Shown: positions 6,125 to 14,204, numbered from the stretch's first letter. The stretch is DNA of 14,789 bases from Fidelibacterota bacterium (GCA_002705605.1 PAJD01000006.1:159382-174170), one strand, 5' to 3'. Translations and numbers: made by a program. Notes: generated by a model from the letters alone, not told the origin.

Positions 6125-8350
6125 ATGTTTTATATTATTTTTATTATATCATTTTTATTTTCTGAGGAATTATTAAAAGGTTATATTTTTGATTCCCTTG
6201 AAAATCCTGTAACCAATGTTAATGTAGAGGTTATTGGACAGGATGTAGGTACATCAACAGATGAGCAAGGTTATTTTATAATCAATATTAATAATGGGGA
6301 AGTTTTAAGATTATCACATATAGCTTTTGATTATAAGGAAATTGATTTAAAAACAATTGAAAACAATACTATTGCTGTTTTTCTTGAAAATAAAGATATT
6401 GAGCTTGAAAGAATTGTTGTCAGTGGTACAAAATCAGCGCGTCATATAAAAGATACTCCAATACTAACTCATGTAATAACAAATAGTGAAATTGATGATG
6501 CTTCATATGCAGGAGTTAAAGATATGTTAGAGATAGCGATGCCTAATGTTCAAGCGGTTGCATCTAATCATGGTGATGATAGAGTTAAGGTTCAAGGTCT
6601 TGATAATAAGTACTTGACTTTTTTAGTTGATGGAGATCGAGTAACGGGGGAATATGCGGGAAATTTAGATTTTTCAATGCTAAATTTATCAAATGTTGAT
6701 AGAATAGAAGTCATTGAAGGTGGAATGTCAACTTTATATGGGTCAAGTGCTATAGGTGGTGTAGTTAATATAATAACAAAGAAAAATAAAAATCCTTATT
6801 GGTTAAATATTAATTTTTTAAATGATAATCCATTAATAGAATCGCTTTCGATTGATACAGGTTTGAATTATAAAAAAATATATTATAATTTAAATTTTGT
6901 TAAAAAAAAATCAGACGGTTATGATTTAACTCCCCAATCAGAGTATTCAAAAACATTAGATGAGCATTTAGATTATACATTGGGTCATAAATTTGTCTAT
7001 ATGTTAAATAATGAAAATAATATTGAATTTTTTTATAAGAACTATTCTTCAAATATAACTAAGTATACAGAAGAATTTGACCAGTCAACTTTTTCAAATT
7101 TAATAGTTTTTGATGCTCCTTTGAATAGATATAAAGATAAAGTAAGAAAAATTAAATATAATTATAAAAAATCTTTAGAAGAATCATTAAAAATCATATT
7201 CTTCAATGAAGAATATTCTAAGTATTATTATTATCCTTATTATGATACAAATAATTATATAGAAAATGGAGAGCAATTTAAACAGGGTAGATTAAATCAT
7301 AACGAATTTAATCTTGAATATGATTATAATCATGATAGCTATAAAATTTTATTAGGTTATGAATATGTTGACCAGCAATATTCAGCATATAATATTTTTG
7401 ATTTATCTGGAGACTTTTTACATGAATCTATATTCTCAGGAGTTAATGATACAAAGTCATATATAAGCAGCTCTTTATATTTTAATAATCAGTGGAGTTT
7501 GAAAAATAAAAATCAATTAGCAATTGGGCTTCGTTTTTATGACACGGATAATAAGCTTTTATTTAACATTTTTCCATCCAAAAAAAGCAAGGTTTTATCA
7601 TCAATTTCTTATTTAATTAGAATGGATAGTGGATATAATTATAGATTTTCTTATAGTTCAGGATATCGGAATCCATCAATTAAGGAGCTGTATTATGAGT
7701 GGACAGATCATGAACCAAATATATATGGTAATCCTAATCTTAAATCTACAGAAAATAACTATTTTAGTATTTCATTAGATAAAAGAACTTTTATAAATGA
7801 TTTTTCTGTTGATTTTTATAGAAATGATATAAATAATATGATATCTACAGAATATACAGATTTAGGATTAGAATATAAGAATTATGATAATGTAATTATT
7901 AATGGGATAAATGTTCATTATTTTAGAAAAATTAATAAAAATACAAACTTAAAATTTGTTTATAATTTAACTGATGCAAAGAGCTCTTCCAGTGAAATAT
8001 TAGAAGGTATTAGCAAGCATGCTTTTAGGCTTAATTTTTCACAAAAAATCCTAACTAAACTTAGAATGATTTTAAATATCAAATATTTAGGTGAAAAAAA
8101 TAATTTTAATCAAGAGGTTGATCATATTGGAGGGAACTCTATAAAAATATTAGAAGATTATTTTTTATCTGATTTATATTTTATTGTACCTAGTAAATAT
8201 ATGAATGTAAATTTTGGAGTTAAAAATGTTCTAAATTATAAGGATTCAAGTAGACTTGGAAATTTTTCACCTGATATATTAAGCAGCTATGATCCTGGTA
8301 GAAGATATTTTATACAGTTTGAAATTAAATTTAATAAAAATTATGAATAG
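6125..8350 (+). CDS. TonB-dependent outer-membrane heme receptor (HmuR-like)
   Basis: This is a 741-residue receptor. A short signal peptide (about 1-13) precedes a carboxypeptidase-regulatory-like domain (about 17-88), a TonB-box-like LERIVVSG (94-101) and a plug domain (about 103-217, with VDRIEVIEGGMSTLYGSSAIGGVVNIIT). A beta-barrel follows, ending with the aromatic strand RRYFIQFEIKF. In the barrel, YRNP (514-517) and NPNL (536-539) flank His529, matching the FRAP/NPNL box and intervening His of known heme receptors. It should import heme, powered by TonB, ExbB and ExbD, none of which are in the window. The coupled HmuY-like gene (8-base overlap) strengthens the heme call. The start lies right after a terminator hairpin with no Shine-Dalgarno. 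Confidence 0.87.
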   Translation: MFYIIFIISFLFSEELLKGYIFDSLENPVTNVNVEVIGQDVGTSTDEQGYFIININNGEVLRLSHIAFDYKEIDLKTIENNTIAVFLENKDIELERIVVSGTKSARHIKDTPILTHVITNSEIDDASYAGVKDMLEIAMPNVQAVASNHGDDRVKVQGLDNKYLTFLVDGDRVTGEYAGNLDFSMLNLSNVDRIEVIEGGMSTLYGSSAIGGVVNIITKKNKNPYWLNINFLNDNPLIESLSIDTGLNYKKIYYNLNFVKKKSDGYDLTPQSEYSKTLDEHLDYTLGHKFVYMLNNENNIEFFYKNYSSNITKYTEEFDQSTFSNLIVFDAPLNRYKDKVRKIKYNYKKSLEESLKIIFFNEEYSKYYYYPYYDTNNYIENGEQFKQGRLNHNEFNLEYDYNHDSYKILLGYEYVDQQYSAYNIFDLSGDFLHESIFSGVNDTKSYISSSLYFNNQWSLKNKNQLAIGLRFYDTDNKLLFNIFPSKKSKVLSSISYLIRMDSGYNYRFSYSSGYRNPSIKELYYEWTDHEPNIYGNPNLKSTENNYFSISLDKRTFINDFSVDFYRNDINNMISTEYTDLGLEYKNYDNVIINGINVHYFRKINKNTNLKFVYNLTDAKSSSSEILEGISKHAFRLNFSQKILTKLRMILNIKYLGEKNNFNQEVDHIGGNSIKILEDYFLSDLYFIVPSKYMNVNFGVKNVLNYKDSSRLGNFSPDILSSYDPGRRYFIQFEIKFNKNYE

Positions 8351-9092
8351 AAAAATTTTAATATTATTTTATTTTAATATTTTATTTACACAGGTTGATA
8401 CAACAATTACAATTGATGCTTCAGATTATAATAATTGGACTTATTTTTCTCTAAGAACAGCTGAAATTGTTTATCCTCAAGATCCTCTTAGTTCAAATGA
8501 TTGGGATATAGCATTTCAAAGAAAGCATATAAAAACAAATAGTGGATTATCTGGTGATGGTTATGGTGGAGCGAGTGTAGATTCTACTGTAACGTGGATA
8601 GATGAATGGAGTAATATTGATAGTAGTACAATAAATCATGAATGGATTGAGGATTCAATATTAAATGATTTTTATGATTTGACAACTCATACGTTTGGTC
8701 CAGGAATAAAAAATGCAGCTTTGAATTCTTGGGGATGGTTTGACGATGAATATCAATTAAATGTTACACATTATGTAATGCATGTATTGACTTCAGACGG
8801 AGAAGATATAGTTAAGTTTTGGCCCTTTAGTTATTATAATAATAATGGACAGGGAGGTTTTTTATCATTTAGATATTCAGGTGATTTTGAATTTACTTCT
8901 TCATGTAATTATATTTCAGGTGATGTTACAATGGATCAGCAAATAAATGTAACTGATATCATTTCTATTGTAAATAATATTTTGAATTTTATCAACTATA
9001 ATGATTGTCAATTGCAAATAGCAGATATAAATCAAGATGGATTTATTAATGTTACAGATGTAATTGCTTTGGTAAATATTATAATTGATTAA
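8343..9092 (+). CDS. HmuY-family heme-binding protein with C-terminal dockerin-like domain
   Basis: This is a 249-residue exported protein: signal segment at residues 1-16 (MNRKILILFYFNILFT), a HmuY-like domain (about 20-185) and a dockerin-like module (about 190-249). HmuY features include NNWTYFSL, NDWDIAFQRKHIKTNSG, the Gly-rich GDGYGG and a C-terminal FLSFRYSGDFEF strand. Candidate heme-ligand His residues are at 62, 99, 116, 143 and 147. The module has two calcium-loop repeats: DVTMDQQINVTD (194-205) is degenerate, while DINQDGFINVTD (228-239) is canonical. HmuY proteins scavenge heme outside the cell and pass it to HmuR. I chose the ATG at 8343, overlapping the receptor stop by 8 bases, because the signal peptide begins there; an upstream in-frame ATG (8289) lies inside the receptor gene. 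The stop overlaps the convergent gene by 4 bases. Confidence 0.8.
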   Translation: MNRKILILFYFNILFTQVDTTITIDASDYNNWTYFSLRTAEIVYPQDPLSSNDWDIAFQRKHIKTNSGLSGDGYGGASVDSTVTWIDEWSNIDSSTINHEWIEDSILNDFYDLTTHTFGPGIKNAALNSWGWFDDEYQLNVTHYVMHVLTSDGEDIVKFWPFSYYNNNGQGGFLSFRYSGDFEFTSSCNYISGDVTMDQQINVTDIISIVNNILNFINYNDCQLQIADINQDGFINVTDVIALVNIIID

Positions 9093-9577
9093 TTCTTTTT
9101 GATTAACTCATAAAAGCTAACCATTACCATAATAGACCAACATATATACATTAAAAAACTTGAAATCATAACCAGATAAACAAAGTTTTCATTTAGGTAT
9201 CTCATTAACCACATACTTGAAAATGTAATAATGATTGAAATAAATGGTTCAATTAATAGCAGTAACTTTAACTTATTACCAATAATTGAATTAAAGTAAA
9301 ATATAATTCCAATTAATAAGCTAATTATAGCAAAGCTATTAACATGAGCATGAGTATTTAGTATCATGCTTTCTAATGATTTTGGATATTCTTCTGGTAT
9401 TTCATTTCCAATAATTTCTGATCCATTATAATGTTCTATAGTCCCTTCAGGATTTAAATTTGTTGTAAAATAAATATATCCTATGCCAATGAATATTCCA
9501 ATTTGCATGGTAAATAAGAAAGAAGCTAAGAAAGCTTTTGCAGTATTATCTAAATCTTTAAGTTTAAAGTTCATCAT
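9089..9577 (-). CDS. Four-helix membrane protein with membrane-edge His-Ala-His
   Basis: This 162-residue protein has four predicted membrane helices at about 16-38, 80-98, 103-125 and 131-155, with one hydrophilic loop (39-75) that should face the envelope side. The loop ends in MILNTHAHVNSF (71-82), putting His76 and His78 at the start of helix 2. A HAHxN motif in this position recalls small membrane proteins related to heme-copper oxidase subunit I, so heme binding is possible, but the similarity is short. The gene overlaps the FMN-binding-domain gene by 14 bases and is translated after it, suggesting that the two form one unit, perhaps an electron conduit. The family is not recognised with certainty. 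Confidence 0.65.
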   Translation of the reverse strand: MMNFKLKDLDNTAKAFLASFLFTMQIGIFIGIGYIYFTTNLNPEGTIEHYNGSEIIGNEIPEEYPKSLESMILNTHAHVNSFAIISLLIGIIFYFNSIIGNKLKLLLLIEPFISIIITFSSMWLMRYLNENFVYLVMISSFLMYICWSIMVMVSFYELIKKN

Positions 9578-10109
9578 TGAAATCTTTAATTATATAGTCT
9601 ATTAATATAGATAATTTATTTATTCCTTTTGTTACTGAATTTACAGAAATAGTAGCTCCTGATATACCACTGATAGCATCTCCAACATTATAATTAGAAG
9701 AATCTGTATAGCTTAAAAATTGATTTAACCAGCTTTTGCTTGCAATTTCTCCTCCATATGCTTCTCTATATTTTATTATTGATGAATCAAAAACTTTATT
9801 ATTTTCATCAAAGATAGTTAAGAATGTAATTGGTAGTGATTTTCCTTTCACATTATCTAATATTGCATAGTAGTGTGTGGAATCATCATTGATAATATGC
9901 CAACAATTAACTTCTTTTCTGAAAAATTTCTGTCTAACTGTGTTTTGTATTTCTTTTAATGTCTTTTTATCAATTTGGTATAGATTATGCTTAATACTAA
10001 TGTTGTTAGGGAAAGATTGCTTTATTGTACTTAGTGTTTTATCCATAATAGGAGAGGATAAAAGTATTTTTGTAAATATTATTATTGGTATATATTTCAA
10101 ATTTATCAT
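9564..10109 (-). CDS. FMN-binding domain protein, probably covalently flavinylated
   Basis: This is a 181-residue protein with an N-terminal hydrophobic export or anchor segment (about 4-20) and an FMN-binding domain as in RnfG and NqrC. Diagnostic parts are YREAYGGEI (114-122), a Trp/Phe segment SWLNQFL (126-132) and DAISGISGATIS (144-155). In this last motif Thr153 of SGAT is the expected acceptor for FMN attached by ApbE. It would act as an envelope one- or two-electron carrier. Its neighbours (porin upstream, His-rich membrane protein downstream, feoAB across the Fur region) suggest ferric or other extracellular electron acceptors; that link is inference. The ATG at 10109 has no Shine-Dalgarno and lies 12 bases after a strong hairpin. 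Confidence 0.8.
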   Translation of the reverse strand: MINLKYIPIIIFTKILLSSPIMDKTLSTIKQSFPNNISIKHNLYQIDKKTLKEIQNTVRQKFFRKEVNCWHIINDDSTHYYAILDNVKGKSLPITFLTIFDENNKVFDSSIIKYREAYGGEIASKSWLNQFLSYTDSSNYNVGDAISGISGATISVNSVTKGINKLSILIDYIIKDFNDEL

Positions 10110-10121
10110 TTTTTATTTATT

Positions 10122-10158
10122 AAAGCCCTTACCTGGTATACAAGCAGGTAAGGGCTTT
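10122..10158 (-). terminator. Strong 14-bp hairpin between porin and FMN-protein genes
   Basis: AAAGCCCTTACCTG (10122-10135) and CAGGTAAGGGCTTT (10145-10158) are perfect inverted arms around a nine-base loop. Read on the minus strand, the stem ends in TTTAATAAAT, a weak U-tract, so it may be a partial terminator or an mRNA-stabilising 3' end for the porin. It would let the porin be made in excess over the downstream redox genes. Confidence 0.65.
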
Positions 10159-10208
10159 GCGTATGCTTACGGTATTGGCATATATCGAAAAACATACAGG
10201 AAGAAAAT

Positions 10209-11267
10209 CTAGAACATGTAACCTAAGCCCATTCTCATTACATCGTCATCATTTTTAGTTCCCATTTCAAGTTTAAATGAGATATTGTCTAAAGGTTTTA
10301 ATGTTAAGCCAAATAATGATATATCTGTTGCATCATCATTATCATCTTTATTGTAAGAACTGTTTCTCATCCACACATAAAGATCACCATCGCAGCCAAC
10401 CATATCAGCGATATTATAACCTAAGTCAAGGTAGTAACCTGATGAAGATTCAACCTCATAATCTGCAACACCATCTTCAGAACCATCTAAATCATGCCAA
10501 TTATTAGTGTAATCAATCATACCATACTCTAGTCTGGCATACATATTATTTTTAGAATATGTACCATTGAACTCAGTTAAAGTAACACCAATTGCTTCAC
10601 CACCATTTACGTGGTCATCAGAAACTGGAGCATCATTCATTGTCATAGAACCACCAAGTTTTACACCTTCCATGCCTGTCCATGATCCTTGTAGTGTTTT
10701 AGTCCAACTAGCAGTAGTTGTAGAAACACCTTTAAGTCTTCCACTTCTAATGCCTTTGCCGATACCATCACCATCTAAATCACCTGTCATAGTAAAGTTC
10801 CAGTTAAAGTCACCATTTTTACCATAGAATGCAAAACCATTATCAAACCATGTTGTTGGGATTATGTATTTATTATATTCTGGTCTCTCAACGCTCATGA
10901 ATGTTGGAGGTTCATGGTATTCATTTGTTATGCCTGCAGGTACAAGTAAAACACCACCTTTCCAACCCCAAGTGCCATTCCAGTAGTTTAAGTGAGCCTG
11001 CTCCATAGCAAGATATCCACCATCTCCTTCACTATAAACCATATTATGTTCAATTTCTACTTCTGACATCATTGACCATTGAGAATCGAATTGATGCTTA
11101 ATATAAAAGATGAAACGATGAAAATCAAGTTTACCATCACCATCATTTGCTTCCATATCATAGTGTAATTCACCATAGCCACCAATTGATGTTGTACCAT
11201 CTTCTACGAATTCATCAGCGCAAATAAATGCGAATAATGAAGCTGTTAATAAGAGTATTTTTTTCAT
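10209..11267 (-). CDS. Outer-membrane beta-barrel porin (phosphate-selective porin O/P-like)
   Basis: This is a 352-residue protein with a clear signal peptide (MKKILLLTASLFAFICA, cleavage likely before DEF). A porin-like barrel follows, rich in alternating aromatic and polar strands and acidic loops, ending in the aromatic GLGYMF that directs outer-membrane insertion. An early segment (GGYGELHYDME, then FHRFIFYIKHQF) resembles the start of OprO/OprP-type porins, but the substrate cannot be read. A good AAGGAA ribosome site lies about 10 bases before the ATG, and base use is less AT-biased than in its neighbours, consistent with high expression. A Fur-like palindrome at 11299-11317 lies 32 bases upstream, so iron limitation probably controls it. 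A strong hairpin follows the gene. Confidence 0.8.
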   Translation of the reverse strand: MKKILLLTASLFAFICADEFVEDGTTSIGGYGELHYDMEANDGDGKLDFHRFIFYIKHQFDSQWSMMSEVEIEHNMVYSEGDGGYLAMEQAHLNYWNGTWGWKGGVLLVPAGITNEYHEPPTFMSVERPEYNKYIIPTTWFDNGFAFYGKNGDFNWNFTMTGDLDGDGIGKGIRSGRLKGVSTTTASWTKTLQGSWTGMEGVKLGGSMTMNDAPVSDDHVNGGEAIGVTLTEFNGTYSKNNMYARLEYGMIDYTNNWHDLDGSEDGVADYEVESSSGYYLDLGYNIADMVGCDGDLYVWMRNSSYNKDDNDDATDISLFGLTLKPLDNISFKLEMGTKNDDDVMRMGLGYMF

Positions 11268-11298
11268 TGTACTTTTATTCCTTTTGTTTATTTATGAA

Positions 11299-11317
11299 AA
11301 TGAGAATCAATCTCATA
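11299..11317 (-). promoter_or_regulatory. Fur-box-like palindrome upstream of the porin
   Basis: TGAGAAT (11301-11307), C, AATCTCA (11309-11315) is a 7-1-7 inverted repeat with one mismatched pair, matching the TGATAAT-N-ATTATCA Fur pattern apart from G/C substitutions also present in the feoA box. It lies 32 bases upstream of the porin start, near where its promoter should be. Regulation by Fur, or by a Fur-family protein with this variant motif, is inferred. Confidence 0.6.
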
Positions 11318-11387
11318 ATAGAATTTAAAAAGATATATTTATAAAAAAAAACATTTTTTTTTACTTCTGATAAAATGATAAATTAAG

Positions 11388-11406
11388 AATGAGAATAATT
11401 CTCATT
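11388..11406 (+). promoter_or_regulatory. Perfect 19-bp Fur-box-like palindrome at feoA start
   Basis: AATGAGAATAATTCTCATT is a perfect 9-1-9 palindrome built on the 7-1-7 core TGAGAAT-A-ATTCTCA. It ends two bases before the feoA ATG at 11409. A possible promoter upstream is TTTACT (11360-11365) with TTAAGA (11383-11388) at 17-base spacing, so bound Fur would cover the -10 edge and the transcript start. Ferrous uptake genes are classic Fur targets. Confidence 0.75.
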
Positions 11407-11408
11407 AT

Positions 11409-11642
11409 ATGAAAACATTATACAGCTTAAATAATAATTCTATTGCAAAAATTTCTCATTTTGGTGATTTGAAATCTGTTACTAGATTATCGGAAATGGG
11501 AATGATTTCAGGTGCAAAAGTTCGTTTAATAAAGAAAACACCATTTGGAGGTCCAATTCAAGTTAAAATTAATGATTATTATTTAATACTTAGGAAAGAA
11601 GATGCTACTAAAATTTATATAGTTAATAGTGATGAAAAATAA
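11409..11642 (+). CDS. feoA: FeoA, ferrous iron transport accessory protein
   Basis: This is a 77-residue SH3-like cytoplasmic protein of normal FeoA length. The pattern RLSEMGMISGAKVRLIKKTP followed by GGPIQVKINDYYLILRKEDATKIYI is typical: a Leu-x2-Met-Gly turn, then the PxGGP-like loop and the final strand. FeoA is thought to bind FeoB and assist ferrous iron import. The Fur-like palindrome ends two bases before the ATG and there is no Shine-Dalgarno, so the mRNA may be leaderless or nearly so. The gene overlaps feoB by 11 bases, indicating coupled translation. No feoC is seen. Confidence 0.92.
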   Translation: MKTLYSLNNNSIAKISHFGDLKSVTRLSEMGMISGAKVRLIKKTPFGGPIQVKINDYYLILRKEDATKIYIVNSDEK

Positions 11643-13740
11643 ATTTGAATTTTCAATTTTAGGTAATCCAAATTCTGGTAAAACAGCAATATTTAATTTG
11701 TTAACAGGTTTAAATCAGAAAGTTTCAAATTATCCTGGAATTACAGTCGAAAAGAAATCTTCAAATATTAGAGTTAACAACAAAGATATTATACTTAATG
11801 ATTATCCAGGATCATATAGTATCAAATCTCAATCAATTGATGAATCAGTAGTTAGAAATGCTGTTTTATCATGGATGAGTAATGAAGATTCCAGGCCAGA
11901 TGGAATAATTTATGTAGCAGATATAACTAATTTAAGAAGGAATCTATATTTTTTCTCTCAGTTGTTACCATTGGATATTCCTATTATTGTATTATTAAAC
12001 ATGTCAGATATTGTTGATCCAAATCAGATAGTTGATATTGATAAATTAAAGAAAAATTTCAATATTTTTGATATTATACCTTTTTCCGCTTCAAAAAAAC
12101 ATGGATTAAAAAACTTAAAAATAACTCTAGGAAGATTCGTTGAGACTAATTTAACTCAGCCCATTAATAATAGCTTAAAGTTGTCTTCATCTAATAAAAA
12201 TCTTTTAAAACCATTATTTGATATAATAAATAATCATTTAAAATTATCTAAAAAAATAATTGAAGATTTGTCTTTATCAATATTTTCGAGTGAATCTTTT
12301 TGTAATAAATTATTTTTTAATGATTCTGTTAAAGCTCAGCTTTTAAAAGAGAGAAATAGAATATTATCTGCGATTGACAATGATATGTTGCAAAACATTA
12401 GAACCTTGGAATCAGATTTAAGATATGGTTTTATAGATGATGTTTTATATAAGTCAGATTATAAAAAAATAAAAAAAGTTAAACTTCAGTCTAAAAGTGA
12501 AAAAATTGATAAGGTTCTAACACATTCGATTTTTGGTCCAATTCTTTATGTCGGATTATTATATTTTATTTTTCAATCTATTTTTACATTTGCTTCAGTC
12601 CCTATGGATTTTATAGATAGTTTAGTGACAAGTTTTGGAAATAATGTAAATAGAAATTTACCAGAGGGGATTTTTAGAGATTTAATTGTCGATGGTATTA
12701 TTGCTGGAGTTGGTGGAGTTGTTATATTTTTGCCACAAATAATTATATTAATGTTTTTTATGATACTGCTTGAAGATACAGGCTATATGACAAGAGTTAC
12801 TTTTATGATGGATAAATTTATGCGAATGATGGGATTGCATGGTAAATCTGTTCTGCCTATTATGAGTGGCTATGCATGTGCTATTCCTGGAATTATTTCA
12901 ACTCGAACAATAGATAGTTGGAAAGAGCGATTAGTTACAATATTAATATTACCTTTAATTAGTTGTTCAGCAAGATTACCTGTTTATGTATTGATGATAG
13001 GTGCATTTATACCTAATGTTTATATTTTTAATTTTTTTGGTTTGCAAGGACTTGTTATGGTTGCTATGTATTTTTTAGGTACTGTAACAGCATTTATATT
13101 AGCAAAAGTTTTTAGTAAATTTTTATCAGAAAGAAGTAATCCAACATTAATAATGGAAATTCCTCCATATAGACTACCAATTATTAAGTCTGTTTATAAG
13201 CAGTTAATAAATAGGTCTAAGTTGTTTTTAGTTAATGCAGGTAAAATTATAATGTTTATTTCAATTGTTTTATGGTTTTTAGTATCCTTTCCTAAGATAG
13301 ATGGTGAAAGTGTCCAAATAAGTGACAGTTATGCAGGTAAAATGGGACATTTAATTGAGCCAATAATTGAACCATTGGGTTTTGATTGGAAAATAGGTAT
13401 AGGATTGATTACATCATTTGCAGCAAGAGAAGTTGTTGTAAGTACATTATCAACAATATATAATGTTGAAGATGATGGAGATGATATGATTAATTTAAAA
13501 GATGCAATGAAGAATGATATAAATCCAAAAACAGGTAAAAATGTGTTTACTCCACTTGTAGCTGTATCAATTATGGTATTTTTTGTTTATGCTGCACAAT
13601 GTGTTGCAACATTTGCAATTGTTAGGACAGAAACAAATACATGGAAATGGCCTATGTTTATGATTGGATATATGACTGCTCTTGCTTATTTAATGTCATA
13701 TTTTGTTTATAATTTTGGTTTGTACTTGGGATTTAGCTAA
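11632..13740 (+). CDS. feoB: FeoB, ferrous iron transporter
   Basis: This is a 702-residue inner-membrane Fe(II) transporter. The N-terminal G domain has all its motifs: G1 GNPNSGKT (11-18), the switch I Thr in NYPGITVEKK (33-42), G3 DYPG (57-60), G4 NMSD (123-126) and G5 SAS (152-154). A helical GDI-like region follows, then the membrane part. That part has two Gate motifs, SGYACAIPGIISTRTI with the conserved membrane Cys416, and the later FAAREVVVSTLSTIY. G3 is DYPG rather than the usual DLPG. The ATG at 11632 is preferred to an in-frame GTG one codon earlier. It shares the Fur-like control of feoA. The stop is three bases from the convergent gene at 13744. Confidence 0.95.
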   Translation: MKNKFEFSILGNPNSGKTAIFNLLTGLNQKVSNYPGITVEKKSSNIRVNNKDIILNDYPGSYSIKSQSIDESVVRNAVLSWMSNEDSRPDGIIYVADITNLRRNLYFFSQLLPLDIPIIVLLNMSDIVDPNQIVDIDKLKKNFNIFDIIPFSASKKHGLKNLKITLGRFVETNLTQPINNSLKLSSSNKNLLKPLFDIINNHLKLSKKIIEDLSLSIFSSESFCNKLFFNDSVKAQLLKERNRILSAIDNDMLQNIRTLESDLRYGFIDDVLYKSDYKKIKKVKLQSKSEKIDKVLTHSIFGPILYVGLLYFIFQSIFTFASVPMDFIDSLVTSFGNNVNRNLPEGIFRDLIVDGIIAGVGGVVIFLPQIIILMFFMILLEDTGYMTRVTFMMDKFMRMMGLHGKSVLPIMSGYACAIPGIISTRTIDSWKERLVTILILPLISCSARLPVYVLMIGAFIPNVYIFNFFGLQGLVMVAMYFLGTVTAFILAKVFSKFLSERSNPTLIMEIPPYRLPIIKSVYKQLINRSKLFLVNAGKIIMFISIVLWFLVSFPKIDGESVQISDSYAGKMGHLIEPIIEPLGFDWKIGIGLITSFAAREVVVSTLSTIYNVEDDGDDMINLKDAMKNDINPKTGKNVFTPLVAVSIMVFFVYAAQCVATFAIVRTETNTWKWPMFMIGYMTALAYLMSYFVYNFGLYLGFS

Positions 13741-13743
13741 GAA

Positions 13744-14028
13744 TTATTCTTTTTCTAGAAATGCAATAATCTCATCTGTACTATTTTTATCTAATATAAT
13801 TGTTGAATAAGGATCTTTTATTATAATTAGATTGGCATTTTTTGTAAATGTAATTCCACCATTTAATCTCATTAAATTTCCTTCTTGAATCAGCATCTCT
13901 TCTTGTGTTTCTCGTTGAATAGATAGGCGTGTCTCACTATTGTTTATAGCTTCTTTGTTGCGATTATGAACAGTCATAAACATAGATAGTACTATTACGC
14001 TCGTTAATATTATAAATTCTCTATACAT
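13744..14028 (-). CDS. Small membrane-anchored hypothetical protein
   Basis: This is a 94-residue protein with an N-terminal hydrophobic helix (about 5-20), a polar, probably coiled region rich in Glu, Gln and Arg (22-50), and a C-terminal part with short strands (GGITFTKNANLIIIKD, YSTIILDK). The topology suggests a single-pass protein with its globular end in the periplasm. I recognise no family. The ATG follows an AT-rich stretch without a Shine-Dalgarno. It converges on feoB with a three-base gap and no terminator between them. The stretch upstream (14029-14204) is AT-rich and shows no convincing gene. Confidence 0.55.
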   Translation of the reverse strand: MYREFIILTSVIVLSMFMTVHNRNKEAINNSETRLSIQRETQEEMLIQEGNLMRLNGGITFTKNANLIIIKDPYSTIILDKNSTDEIIAFLEKE

Positions 14029-14204
14029 TTTTTATAAAAATCCTATTTTTTAATAACCTTAATTTAATATATTGAAAAAATATCATTATATACAAATAAT
14101 TATATTTTTTTTTACCTATCTATTACCATTTTTATAAATGATAAAAGTATGTTAATTTTAAGGGTACGGATTTGATTTAATCATAAAAAAATAATTTTAA
14201 ATAA
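14029..14204. other. AT-rich intergenic region, probable divergent promoters
   Basis: These 176 bases separate two divergent genes and contain no plausible ORF or RNA gene. Long A and T tracts (for example around 14106-14114) and TATA-like stretches could serve promoters in both directions, but no -35/-10 pair can be singled out. Confidence 0.4.

Noticed and set aside
8289..8342. Upstream ATG for the HmuY-like gene
   Set aside because: The extra 18 residues lie inside the receptor gene and would hide the signal peptide that begins at 8343.
10122..10158. Inverted repeat as a recombination site or mobile repeat
   Set aside because: No second copy, integrase or direct repeats nearby; position after the porin stop fits an mRNA 3' hairpin.
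10277..10827. Two + strand open frames (76 and 86 residues) opposite the porin
   Set aside because: They are antisense shadows of a well-supported porin gene and have odd composition with no domain.
11746..11754. GTCGAAAAG, resembling an arm of the TetR palindrome
   Set aside because: It is inside the conserved feoB G-domain coding sequence (TVEKK) and has no partner arm.
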